From: Streptomyces sp. JHA26
GTDB taxonomy: Bacteria > Actinomycetota > Actinomycetes > Streptomycetales > Streptomycetaceae
Direction: 5' to 3'
DNA: 64,000 nt
Assembly (NCBI RefSeq): GCF_002005565.1
Contig: NZ_BDJC01000002.1
Span: 178,449 to 242,448 of the forward strand
Part shown: positions 42,933-50,804 of the stretch, in pieces
Layout of the letters: every line of letters begins with the position of its first letter
Numbering within the stretch: position 1 is the first letter of the stretch
Translations under genes and position numbers: made by a program
Notes under the pieces: generated by a model
The model's database searches: none
What the model was told of the DNA's origin: nothing
The model's input: the letters and a program-made list of their open reading frames with translations, nothing else

Positions 42933-44083
42933 CGGTGCGTCCCTTCCGGCCCGAGCCCGGCCTCGGCCTCCGCCGCCAGCTCGGCCCGCAGCAGGTCCCG
43001 CTGCTCGCGCAGCTGCCCGGTGGGCTCGGCGTAGACGTGCGCGAAGAGGTCCATCGGGTCGAGCTCCGCGTCCTGGTTCATGCGTGCGCGCAGGTCGGCG
43101 GCCATGGTCTCGGCATCCTCGCGTGCGGCCGAGATGCCCTGCCCGTCGAGGAGTCCGCGCTCGGTCAGCTCCCGCTCCAGCAGCTCGACGGGGTCGTGCC
43201 GGCGCCAGGCCTCGACCTCGGCGTCGCCCCGGTAGCGCGTCGCGTCGTCGGCGTTGGTGTGGGCGTCGACGCGGTACGTCACCGCCTCCACCAGCGTGGG
43301 TCCGCCGCCCCCGCGCGCGCGGCGCACGGCCTCGGACAGGACCTCGTGGACGGCGGCGGCGTCGTTGCCGTCGACCAGGCGGCCGGGCATCCCGTAGCCG
43401 ACGGCCTTGTGGGCCAGCGACGGGGCGGCGGTCTGCTTGGCGAGCGGCACGGAGATCGCGAAGCCGTTGTTCTGCACGAGGAAGACGACCGGGGCCTGCC
43501 AGACGGCGGCGAAGTTGAGCGCCTCGTGGAAGTCGCCCTCGCTGGTGCCGCCGTCGCCGACCATGGCCAGCGCCACCACGTCGTCGCCCTTGAGGCGGGC
43601 GGCGTGCGCGAGGCCCACGGCGTGCGGCAGCTGGGTGGCGAGCGGCGTGGACAGGGGGGCGACCCGGTGCTCGTAGGGGTCGTAGCCGGTGTGCCAGTCA
43701 CCGCGCAACAGGGTGAGGGCCTCGACGGGGTCGACCCCGCGGGCGACGACGGCGAGCGTGTCGCGGTAGCTGGGGAAGAGCCAGTCGCGCTCCTCGAGCG
43801 CCAGCGCGGCGGCGATCTCGCAGGCCTCCTGGCCGGTGCTGGACGGGTAGACGGCGAGCCTGCCCTGCTTGGTCAGGGCGGTGGCCTGCGCGTTGTACCG
43901 GCGGCCGCTCACCAGCCGGGCGTACAGCGTGCGCAGCAGCTCGGGGTCCACCTGCTCGACGGCCTTCGTGCCGAGCACGCGGTACGGCTCCGTGTCGGGC
44001 AGCAGCGGCGCGGGGTCGGTACGTGGCTGCCAGGCGGGCGGCGGTGTGGGCCGGTACCCGCCCCGCTGCTCCATGACCGTCAT
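42929..44083 (-). CDS. bkdA1: Branched-chain keto acid dehydrogenase E1 alpha, second operon
   Basis: 384 residues from ATG 44083, with GAGGAGG eight bases upstream; the longer in-frame start is less likely. Thiamine motif GDGGTSEGDFHEALNFA...VQNN, and loop YRVDAHTNADDATRYRGD. It lacks the basic N-terminal extension of the first operon's E1a. First gene of the operon, divergent from bkdR. Confidence 0.93.
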   Translation of the reverse strand: MTVMEQRGGYRPTPPPAWQPRTDPAPLLPDTEPYRVLGTKAVEQVDPELLRTLYARLVSGRRYNAQATALTKQGRLAVYPSSTGQEACEIAAALALEERDWLFPSYRDTLAVVARGVDPVEALTLLRGDWHTGYDPYEHRVAPLSTPLATQLPHAVGLAHAARLKGDDVVALAMVGDGGTSEGDFHEALNFAAVWQAPVVFLVQNNGFAISVPLAKQTAAPSLAHKAVGYGMPGRLVDGNDAAAVHEVLSEAVRRARGGGGPTLVEAVTYRVDAHTNADDATRYRGDAEVEAWRRHDPVELLERELTERGLLDGQGISAAREDAETMAADLRARMNQDAELDPMDLFAHVYAEPTGQLREQRDLLRAELAAEAEAGLGPEGTHR

Positions 44084-44183
44084 GACGGCACCTCCTCGTG
44101 GAAGCGGCTTCGGGCCCGGCACGGGTGTGACGGGCCTCACCTACCGATTGTTCGGTCGTCGGCACATTTTGGCTACAGGCACC

Positions 44184-44219
44184 CTCAGGCTGTGGACAAA
44201 CGGTTCTCCACAGCCTGAG
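44184..44219. promoter_or_regulatory. 13-base inverted repeat containing two inverted DnaA boxes
   Basis: Arms CTCAGGCTGTGGA (44184-44196) and TCCACAGCCTGAG (44207-44219) are perfect complements. Read across the centre they contain TGTGGACAA (44191-44199), the complement of the Streptomyces DnaA box TTGTCCACA, and TTCTCCACA (44204-44212), which also fits the (T/C)(T/C)(G/A/C)TCCACA consensus. The element lies between the divergent bkdA1 and bkdR. Confidence 0.7.
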
Positions 44220-44238
44220 ATGGACGCAGTACGTCCAT
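44220..44238. promoter_or_regulatory. ATGGACG inverted repeat before bkdR
   Basis: ATGGACG (44220-44226) and CGTCCAT (44232-44238), 5-base centre, 20 bases upstream of the chosen bkdR start. Candidate autoregulatory site of the Lrp-type regulator. Confidence 0.45.
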
Positions 44239-44257
44239 GGTAGGAAGGCGGGGGCAC

Positions 44258-44776
44258 GTGGCATCTGAACGAATGGCCGAACGCCCGGAGGAGGCCGGCG
44301 GCGCGGACGACGCCGGCACCCCGCCGCCCCCGCGCCCGCTGGACGCGATCGACCAGGACATCCTGCGCATGCTCCAGTCGAACGGCCGCGCCTCGATACG
44401 GTCGGTCGCCGAGCGGGTGCACGTCTCGCGCGCGAACGCCTACGCGCGCATCAACCGGCTCGTCGAGGACGGCGTCATACGCGGCTTCGGCGCCCGCGTC
44501 GACCACGAACGCGCGGGACACGGCACCTCGGCGTACATCACGCTGAAGATCGTCCAGAACTCCTGGCGCACGGTCCGCGCGCAGCTCAGAAAGCTTCCCG
44601 GTGCCTCCCACATCGCCCTGCTGGGCGGCGACTTCGACGTGCTGCTCCTGGTGCACACGCCCGACAACCGGGCCCTGCGGGAGCTGGTCCTCACCCGTCT
44701 CCAGGCCATCCCGGAGGTGCTCAGCACGCGCACGCTGCTGGTGTTCGAGACGGAGGACCTGGAGCCGCAGGGCTGA
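44258..44776 (+). CDS. bkdR: Lrp/AsnC-type regulator BkdR
   Basis: 172 residues from GTG 44258 (GGAAGG and GGGGG upstream); ATG 44237 and ATG 44273 are alternatives. Winged HTH at about residues 25-80 (LDAIDQDILRMLQSNGRASIRSVAERVHVSRANAYARINRLVEDGVI) and a RAM/AsnC effector domain (AYITLKIVQNSWRTVRAQL, GDFDVLLLVHTPDNRAL, LSTRTLLVFE). Divergent from the bkdA1B1C1 operon. The equivalent S. coelicolor gene regulates that operon and affects development and antibiotic production (known). Likely effector: branched-chain amino or keto acid. Confidence 0.9.
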   Translation: MASERMAERPEEAGGADDAGTPPPPRPLDAIDQDILRMLQSNGRASIRSVAERVHVSRANAYARINRLVEDGVIRGFGARVDHERAGHGTSAYITLKIVQNSWRTVRAQLRKLPGASHIALLGGDFDVLLLVHTPDNRALRELVLTRLQAIPEVLSTRTLLVFETEDLEPQG

Positions 44777-44800
44777 GCGCGGGGCCCGCGCCCGGCCGGC

Positions 44801-45403
44801 TCAGGAGGTCCCGCGCAGCCCCGCGAACACCAACCGCGCCACCGCGTCGACCACTTCGCGCTCGCCCGCGCCGCCCCGGCCGTCGGGACCGTCGGGCCGG
44901 TACCACTCGACGATCGAGTTGATCATGCCGAAGACCAGCCGTGTCGCGAGCCGTCCCTCCACGTCCGCGCGCACGTCGCCCTCGGCCGCCGCCGCCTTCA
45001 GCAGCTCGGCGACCCGGTGGTCGAACTCGCGCCGCCGCTCCAGCGCCCAGCGCTCGGTGCCGGTGTTGCCGCGCACCCGCAGCAGCAGCGTCACGTACGG
45101 CAGTTCGGCCATGAGCACCTCGACCGTGCGCCGCACGACGTACTCCAGCCGGCCGGCGGCCGGCCCCACGCGCGCGGGCTCCTCCTCGAGGATGCCGAAC
45201 AGCCCGTCCAGGGCCCGGCTCACGGCCCGGCGCAGGAGCTCCTCCTTGCCCGTGACGTGGTGGTAGATCGACGACTTGGAGATGCCCGCCGCCTTGGAGA
45301 GGTGCTCCATGGAGGTGCCGTCGTACCCGCGCTCGATGAAGACCTGCACGGCGACGGAGAGCAGCGTCTCGGGCGTGTAGGTGTCGCGCCTGGCGGTGGT
45401 CAT
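44801..45403 (-). CDS. TetR-family regulator, PaaR-like
   Basis: 200 residues, ATG 45403, overlapping the stop of the upstream gene (ATGA), with GGAGGGC upstream. HTH at about 10-55 (TPETLLSVAVQVFIERGYDGTSMEHLSKAAGISKSSIYHHVTGKEELL). The C-terminal ligand domain is typical of acyl-CoA-binding TetR proteins. Its genetic partners are phenylacetate-catabolism genes, so it should be the actinobacterial PaaR equivalent, sensing phenylacetyl-CoA. A fitting operator lies between the 3-hydroxyacyl-CoA dehydrogenase and paaN genes. Confidence 0.85.
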   Translation of the reverse strand: MTTARRDTYTPETLLSVAVQVFIERGYDGTSMEHLSKAAGISKSSIYHHVTGKEELLRRAVSRALDGLFGILEEEPARVGPAAGRLEYVVRRTVEVLMAELPYVTLLLRVRGNTGTERWALERRREFDHRVAELLKAAAAEGDVRADVEGRLATRLVFGMINSIVEWYRPDGPDGRGGAGEREVVDAVARLVFAGLRGTS

Positions 45404-46917
45404 GAGGAACTGCCCTCCTGCTTGCCGGAGGCGTACGCGTGGCGGTAGAGCGCCAGGGAGGGCGCGTACCGGCCCGTGGGCGCGCACTCGTGCAGGTTGT
45501 CGAGGACCGCGCAGGCCCAGTCGCCGCCGAGGCGGCGGCTCCACTCCAGCGGGCCCAGCGGATAGTTGACGCCGAGCCGCATCGCGGTGTCGATGTCCTC
45601 CTCGGTGGCCACGCCCTTGGCGACCGCCTCGACCGCCAGGTCGATGATCCGCGCCACCGTGCGGGCGACGATCATGCCGGGGACGTCGCCGATGACGCTG
45701 ACCTTCTTGCCGAGCGCCTGGAACAGGCCGGTGGCCTCGGCGAGGGTTCGCGGGGAGGTGGACTGCGCGGCGGACAGGGCGATGCGGGAGGCCGTGCGGT
45801 AGTCAAGCGCGAGGTCGAAGTAGACGACGTCCCGGAACTCCACCGAGGTCTGGCCGTCGGCGAGCACGAGCTGGCCGCCGCTGGGCATCAGGAGCCGCGT
45901 GCCGTCGTCCTCGTCCTCCTGGCGGACCTCGATGCCCGCCTCGCGGATCATCGCGACGAGCTCGGCCGCCGGCCCCAGGTCGCCCTCGACCACGACGTAC
46001 GCAGGCCGGTCGGCCGGCCCGGCGGTGTGCGGCTCGGGCCGCTCGGCCCCGTCGCGGTAGTCGTACCAGCCCTGTCCGCTCTTGCGGCCGAGGCGGCCGG
46101 ACTCGACCAGGCGGCGCTGGGCGAGCGACGGCGTGAAGCGCACGTCCTGGAAGAACGCCTGCCACACGGAGTGCGTGACGGACTCGTTGACGTCCTGCCC
46201 GATCAGGTCGGTCAGCTCGAAGGCGCCCATCCTGAAGCCGCCCGACTCGCGCAGCACGGCGTCGATGGTGGCCGGGTCCGCGCCCTGGTCCTCGTACACG
46301 GCGAAGGCCTCGGCGTAGAAGGGCCGGGCGATGCGGTTGACGACGAAGCCGGGGGTGTCCGCGCAGGCGACCGGGGTCTTGCCCCAGGCACGGGCCGTCT
46401 CGTACGCGCGCGTGGCCGACGTGACGTCGGTGGCGAACCCGGAGACCACCTCCACCAGCGGCAGCAGCGGGGCGGGGTTGAAGAAGTGCAGTCCGACGAA
46501 GCGGCCGGGGACGCGCAGCGCGCCGCCGATGGCGGTGACGGACAGGGAGGAGGTGTTGGTGGCGAGCAGGCAGTCGGCGGCGACGACGTCCTCCAGCGCG
46601 CCGAACAGCTCCTGCTTGACGTCCAGCCGCTCCACGACGGCCTCGACGACCAGCGCGCAGTCGGCGAGCTCGGAGAGGGCCCCGGCAGGCTTCAGCCGGG
46701 CCCGGGCCGCGTCGCGGTCGGCGGCGGTGAGGCGTTCCTTCTCGACGAGCCGGTCGAGCCGGGCGCCGATCGCGTCGGCCGCTTCCCGGGCCCGCCCGGG
46801 CGCGGCGTCGTACAGCCGCACGGGGTGGCCCGCGACCAGCGCCACCTGGGCGATGCCCTGGCCCATGGTGCCGGTGCCGACGACGGCCACGGGGCTGCTG
46901 AGGTCGAGTGCTGTCAT
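45400..46917 (-). CDS. paaH: 3-hydroxyacyl-CoA dehydrogenase, PaaH type
   Basis: 505 residues, ATG 46917 after GGGAGGA. NAD-binding motif VVGTGTMGQGIAQVALVAGHPV at the start, then the FVGLHFFNPAPLLPLVEVVSG and PGFVVNRIARPFYAEA motifs. The C-terminal 200 residues repeat the dehydrogenase-C fold (GMIVARTVARIIDLAVEAVAKGVATEEDIDTAMRLG...), as in the roughly 500-residue PaaH class. It oxidises 3-hydroxyadipyl-CoA or similar in phenylacetate catabolism. The TetR gene is coupled downstream. General beta-oxidation is the alternative. Confidence 0.88.
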   Translation of the reverse strand: MTALDLSSPVAVVGTGTMGQGIAQVALVAGHPVRLYDAAPGRAREAADAIGARLDRLVEKERLTAADRDAARARLKPAGALSELADCALVVEAVVERLDVKQELFGALEDVVAADCLLATNTSSLSVTAIGGALRVPGRFVGLHFFNPAPLLPLVEVVSGFATDVTSATRAYETARAWGKTPVACADTPGFVVNRIARPFYAEAFAVYEDQGADPATIDAVLRESGGFRMGAFELTDLIGQDVNESVTHSVWQAFFQDVRFTPSLAQRRLVESGRLGRKSGQGWYDYRDGAERPEPHTAGPADRPAYVVVEGDLGPAAELVAMIREAGIEVRQEDEDDGTRLLMPSGGQLVLADGQTSVEFRDVVYFDLALDYRTASRIALSAAQSTSPRTLAEATGLFQALGKKVSVIGDVPGMIVARTVARIIDLAVEAVAKGVATEEDIDTAMRLGVNYPLGPLEWSRRLGGDWACAVLDNLHECAPTGRYAPSLALYRHAYASGKQEGSSS

Positions 46918-46961
46918 GTGCGCGATCCTCCCGCACGGGGTTTTCCACGGATGCGGCGGTC

Positions 46962-46983
46962 CCCCTTGTCCCGACCGATCGTT
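46962..46983. promoter_or_regulatory. PaaR-like operator ACCGnnCGnnCGGT
   Basis: The sequence GACCGATCGTTCGGTTAC lies within the gap between paaH and paaN. Its core ACCGATCGTTCGGT fits the ACCGNNCGNNCGGT core of the corynebacterial PaaR palindrome. The divergent arrangement lets one site control both directions. Confidence 0.6.
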
Positions 46984-47076
46984 CGGTTACTCTAGCCGTG
47001 TCCGCCTGTTTCCGCCCAGGTTTCCCCCGAGGTCACGACTCGACGGAGAGCTCGTGAGACGAGGAGTTGGTCCCGC

Positions 47077-48768
47077 ATGGCCGCCGAACTCACCGCGCCC
47101 CAGCTGATCGACCGGCACCGGCCGACACTGGACCGGGCGCTGGAGACGATCCGCACGCGCGCGTACTGGTCCCCGCACCCCGAGCACCCCAAGGCCTACG
47201 GGGAGAACGGCAGCCTGGACACGGCCGCGGGCAAGGCCGCCTTCGACGCGCTGCTCGGCACCCGCCTCGACCTCGGCCAGCCCGGCACCGACGACTGGAC
47301 CGGCGGCGAGGTCTCCCCGTACGGCATCGAGCTGGGCGTGGAGTACCCGCACGCGGACCTCGACGTGCTGCTGCCCGCCATGAGGGCCGGCCAGGGCGCC
47401 TGGCGGGACGCGGGCGCGGAGCTGCGCGCGATGGTCTGCCTGGAGATCCTCAAGCGGATCGCCGACCGGACCATGGAGTTCGCCCAGGCCGTCATGCACA
47501 CCTCCGGCCAGGCCTTCATGATGGCCTTCCAGGCGGGCGGCCCGCACGCCCAGGACCGCGGTCTGGAGGCGGTGGCCTACGCGTACGCGGAGCAGGTCCG
47601 CACCCCCGAGGCGGCGGAGTGGACCAAGCCGCAGGGCAAGCGCGACCCGCTGGCGCTGACCAAGCGGTTCGCGCCGGTCCCGCGCGGCATCGGCCTGGTC
47701 ATCGGCTGCAACACCTTCCCGACGTGGAACGGCTACCCGGGCCTGTTCGCCTCCCTCGCCACCGGCAACGCGGTCCTGGTCAAGCCCCACCCCCGCGCGG
47801 TGCTGCCGCTCGCCCTCACCGTCCAGGTCGCCCGTGACGTCCTCGCCGAGGCGGGCTTCGACCCCAACCTGGTCGCGCTGGCCGCCGAACGCCCCGGCGA
47901 GGGCATCGCCAAGACCCTGGCGACCCGCCCCGAGATCCGGATCATCGACTACACCGGATCGACCTCCTTCGGCGACTGGCTGGAGGCCAACGCCCGCCAG
48001 GCGCAGGTCTACACGGAGAAGGCCGGCGTCAACACGGTGATCGTGGAGTCGACCGACGACTACCGGGGGATGCTCTCCAACCTGGCGTTCTCGCTGTCCC
48101 TCTACAGCGGCCAGATGTGCACCACCCCGCAGAACCTGCTGATCCCCCGCGACGGCATCCGCACCGACCAGGGTGCCAAGACCTACGACGAGGTCACCGC
48201 CGACCTGGCCCGCGCCGTCGAGGACCTCCTCGGCGACGACGCCCGCGCCAACGCCCTGCTCGGCGCGATCGTCAACCCGGACGTCAAGGCCCGCCTGGAG
48301 GCCGCCGCCGGTCTCGGCGAGGTCGCCCTCGCCTCCCGCGAGGTGACCAACCCGGACTTCCCCGACGCGGTCGTGCGCACCCCGGTGATCGTCAAGCTGG
48401 ACGGCGCCAAGCCCGACGACGAGGCCGCCTGGTCCAGCGAGTGCTTCGGCCCCGTCTCCTTCGCCGTCGCCGTCGACTCCGCCGCGCACGCGATGGAGCT
48501 GCTGCGTCGCAGCGTCCGGGAGAAGGGCGCGATGACCGTCGGCGCGTACACGACCGACCCGGAGGTCGAGCGGGCCGTGCAGGAGGTCTGCCTGGAGGAG
48601 GCCGCCCAGCTCTCCCTCAACCTCACCGGCGGGGTGTACGTCAACCAGACGGCCGCCTTCTCCGACTTCCACGGCTCGGGCGGCAACCCGGCCGCCAACG
48701 CGGCCCTGTGCGACGGCGCGTTCGTCGCCAACCGCTTCCGGGTGGTGGAGGTCCGGCGCCAGGCCTGA
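47077..48768 (+). CDS. paaN: Phenylacetic acid degradation protein PaaN (aldehyde dehydrogenase family)
   Basis: 563 residues, ATG 47077 after GAGGAG. Aldehyde dehydrogenase fold: the NAD-binding part (GCNTFPTWNGYPGLFASLATGNAVLVKPHP), TGSTSFGDWLEANA, and catalytic Cys in SGQMCTTPQNLL. The length and N-terminal part (AYWSPHPEHPKAYGENGS) are those of the PaaN family rather than of bifunctional PaaZ, since no C-terminal MaoC hydratase is present. It probably oxidises the open-chain aldehyde formed from the oxepin-CoA ring. Divergent from paaH. Confidence 0.92.
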   Translation: MAAELTAPQLIDRHRPTLDRALETIRTRAYWSPHPEHPKAYGENGSLDTAAGKAAFDALLGTRLDLGQPGTDDWTGGEVSPYGIELGVEYPHADLDVLLPAMRAGQGAWRDAGAELRAMVCLEILKRIADRTMEFAQAVMHTSGQAFMMAFQAGGPHAQDRGLEAVAYAYAEQVRTPEAAEWTKPQGKRDPLALTKRFAPVPRGIGLVIGCNTFPTWNGYPGLFASLATGNAVLVKPHPRAVLPLALTVQVARDVLAEAGFDPNLVALAAERPGEGIAKTLATRPEIRIIDYTGSTSFGDWLEANARQAQVYTEKAGVNTVIVESTDDYRGMLSNLAFSLSLYSGQMCTTPQNLLIPRDGIRTDQGAKTYDEVTADLARAVEDLLGDDARANALLGAIVNPDVKARLEAAAGLGEVALASREVTNPDFPDAVVRTPVIVKLDGAKPDDEAAWSSECFGPVSFAVAVDSAAHAMELLRRSVREKGAMTVGAYTTDPEVERAVQEVCLEEAAQLSLNLTGGVYVNQTAAFSDFHGSGGNPAANAALCDGAFVANRFRVVEVRRQA

Positions 48769-48789
48769 CCCGGGGCCTGCCGGCCGGCC

Positions 48790-49590
48790 TCATCCGAACG
48801 GCAGACCCCGGGCGGACGCGGGCGACGCGCCCCCGGTGGCACTCCAGTGGTACAGCGTCATGGCCACACTGGTCGCGAGGTTGTAGCTGGAGACCTGGGG
48901 GCGCATCGGCAGCGCCACCAGGTGGTCGGCCCGCGCGCGCAGCTCCCCCGACAGCCCGCTGCGCTCGGACCCGAACGCGAGCAGCGCGTCGTCGGGCAGC
49001 TTCAGGGCGCGGATGTCCTCGCCCTCCGGGTCCAGCGCGAACACCGGCCCGGGCGGCAGCCCCGCCACGTCCAGCCGCTCCACGGCGGTCGCGAAGTGCA
49101 GCCCCGCCCCGCCGCGCACCACCGTGGGGTGCCAGGGATCGAGCGGACCCGTCGTGACCACACCGGTCGCCCCGAAACCGGCGGCCAGCCGGATCACCGC
49201 ACCCGCGTTGCCGAGGTTGCGCGGCTGGTCGAGGACCACGACGGGGCTGGTGCGGGGCGTGCGCGCCAGTGTCCGCAGCGCGTCCTCGCGCGAGGGGCGT
49301 ACGGCCAGGGCCGCCACCGCGGTGGGGTGCGGACGCGGCACGAGGGACGTGTACACCGCGTGCGGCACCTCGGTCAGCAGACCGTCCAGCGCCCGGCGGA
49401 CGTCCGGGGCCAGCTCCTCGGCGAGGGCGAGGACGCCCGCGCGGTCACTGGTGACGGCCACCGGGACACCGGCACCGAAACGCAGCGCGTGCTTGAGGGC
49501 GTGGAAGCCGTCGAGCAGCACACACGCGTCGGCGTGCCCGCGCCAGACGGCCAGGACGTCGGGGTGGGGCTCGGGGGCGGGGTCGGTCAT
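48790..49590 (-). CDS. TrmH/SpoU-type RNA 2'-O-methyltransferase
   Basis: 266 residues, ATG 49590. The N-terminal about 85 residues resemble the RNA-binding part (VLLDGFHALKHAL...PHAVYTSLV). The SPOUT domain follows: motif 1 LDQPRNLGNAGAVIRLAAGFGA, motif 2 FGSERSGLSGELRARAD, motif 3 LPMRPQVSSYNLATSVAMTLYHW. Binds SAM in a trefoil knot and methylates a 2'-OH of rRNA or tRNA; the target nucleotide is not deducible. Confidence 0.9.
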   Translation of the reverse strand: MTDPAPEPHPDVLAVWRGHADACVLLDGFHALKHALRFGAGVPVAVTSDRAGVLALAEELAPDVRRALDGLLTEVPHAVYTSLVPRPHPTAVAALAVRPSREDALRTLARTPRTSPVVVLDQPRNLGNAGAVIRLAAGFGATGVVTTGPLDPWHPTVVRGGAGLHFATAVERLDVAGLPPGPVFALDPEGEDIRALKLPDDALLAFGSERSGLSGELRARADHLVALPMRPQVSSYNLATSVAMTLYHWSATGGASPASARGLPFG

Positions 49591-50804
49591 GCCGTGAAGC
49601 CTACGTGCGCCTGCGCGGCGTCCTCACGGGCGGCACGGGGCCCCGGCACCTTCCCCCGGGCGGCCCCGCCCCTCACCAGACGGCCCCGCGCGCGTGCCGC
49701 CCACCCGCCCAGCCGGCGCAGGAACGAGGTCGGCAGGAAGACCGCGTCGGCGGCGATCATCGCCAGCGAGAAGAACGGCAGCCCGAGCACCACGGCGATC
49801 ACCGCGTGCTCGGTGATCATGGCGACCAGCAGGACGTTCTTGACCCGCCGGTTGAACAGCGTGAACGGGAAGGCGACCTGGACGGCGACCGTGCCGTACG
49901 TGACGAGCATGACCATCGTGCCGTCGGCGGCCAGCGCCTCGGACAGGCCGGGCCAGGGCGAGAAGTAGTCGAGGTGGAGGGGGTAGTGGACCGCGGTGCC
50001 GTCCTGCCAGCGCGAGCCCTGGATCTTGTACCAGCCGGCGGTCGCGTAGATCAGGCAGGCCTCCGCCATGATCACCAGCAGGGCGCCGTTGTGCACGATG
50101 TCGGCGACGACGTCGAGCAGGGCCCGCGGCTCCCCGCTCCCGGCCCACCGCCCCACGCACCACCACAGGCCCTGCGCCGACCACACCGTCCACAGCAGCA
50201 CCGGGACGAGCGGGTCGCCGTCGAGCCGGCCCGCCAGCGTCACCAGGACCAGCGCGAACCCGAGCACCGTCCACAGTGCGGGCCCGACCCGGTCCACGAC
50301 GCGCTCCCCCCGCGAGCGTGCCGCACCCGCGCGCCGCGCCCGGCGCGCGTCCAGCGACCACACCAGGCCGCAGCGGGTGAGGACCAGGTAGACGCTCATC
50401 AGGTGCAGGACGTTGTCGCCGCCGTCCCCCATGAAGATGCTGCGGTTCTGCAGCGAGAGCACGCCGACCATGAAGAGCACCGACGTGGTCCGCGTCCGCC
50501 ACCCCAGCAGCAACAGCAGGCTGCTCAGCACGGACAGCGCGTAGACGGCCTCGAACCAGACCGCGCCGTCCGACCACATCAGCGCCGTGAACGCCCCGTT
50601 GTCCGAGATCAGCTGCTCGGCGAGGTCGTGGCTCCAGGGGCCGTCGGGTCCGTACAGCTCGTGGCGGTGGGGGAACTCGCGGAGCAGGAAGAGCAGCCAG
50701 GTCGCGCTGAAGCCGATGCGGATCACGGCGGTCTGGTACGGGCCGAGCGCGGACCCGGTGACGCGGGCGAAGCCGCGCGAGACCGACAGGGCGAGACCGT
50801 TCAC
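49587..50804 (-). CDS. HTTM-domain membrane protein, SdpB-like
   Basis: 405 residues from GTG 50804, preceded by GGGGGGAGG, and overlapping the DUF5819 stop (GTGA). Multi-helix HTTM protein, the family of vitamin-K-dependent gamma-carboxylase-like membrane enzymes: VIRIGFSATWLLFLLREFPHRHELYG, LMWSDGAVWFEAVYALSVLSSLLLLLGWRTRTT, RSIFMGDGGDNVLHLMSVYLVLTRCG and YATAGWYKIQGSRWQDGTAVHYPLH. The layout resembles B. subtilis SdpB, which with SdpA matures the SdpC toxin. Its stop is four bases inside the TrmH start. Confidence 0.82.
   Translation of the reverse strand: MNGLALSVSRGFARVTGSALGPYQTAVIRIGFSATWLLFLLREFPHRHELYGPDGPWSHDLAEQLISDNGAFTALMWSDGAVWFEAVYALSVLSSLLLLLGWRTRTTSVLFMVGVLSLQNRSIFMGDGGDNVLHLMSVYLVLTRCGLVWSLDARRARRAGAARSRGERVVDRVGPALWTVLGFALVLVTLAGRLDGDPLVPVLLWTVWSAQGLWWCVGRWAGSGEPRALLDVVADIVHNGALLVIMAEACLIYATAGWYKIQGSRWQDGTAVHYPLHLDYFSPWPGLSEALAADGTMVMLVTYGTVAVQVAFPFTLFNRRVKNVLLVAMITEHAVIAVVLGLPFFSLAMIAADAVFLPTSFLRRLGGWAARARGRLVRGGAARGKVPGPRAAREDAAQAHVGFTA

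Noticed and set aside
40444..48768. Secondary-metabolite cluster
   Set aside because: The genes are primary catabolism of branched-chain and aromatic acids, with no synthase, tailoring or export genes.
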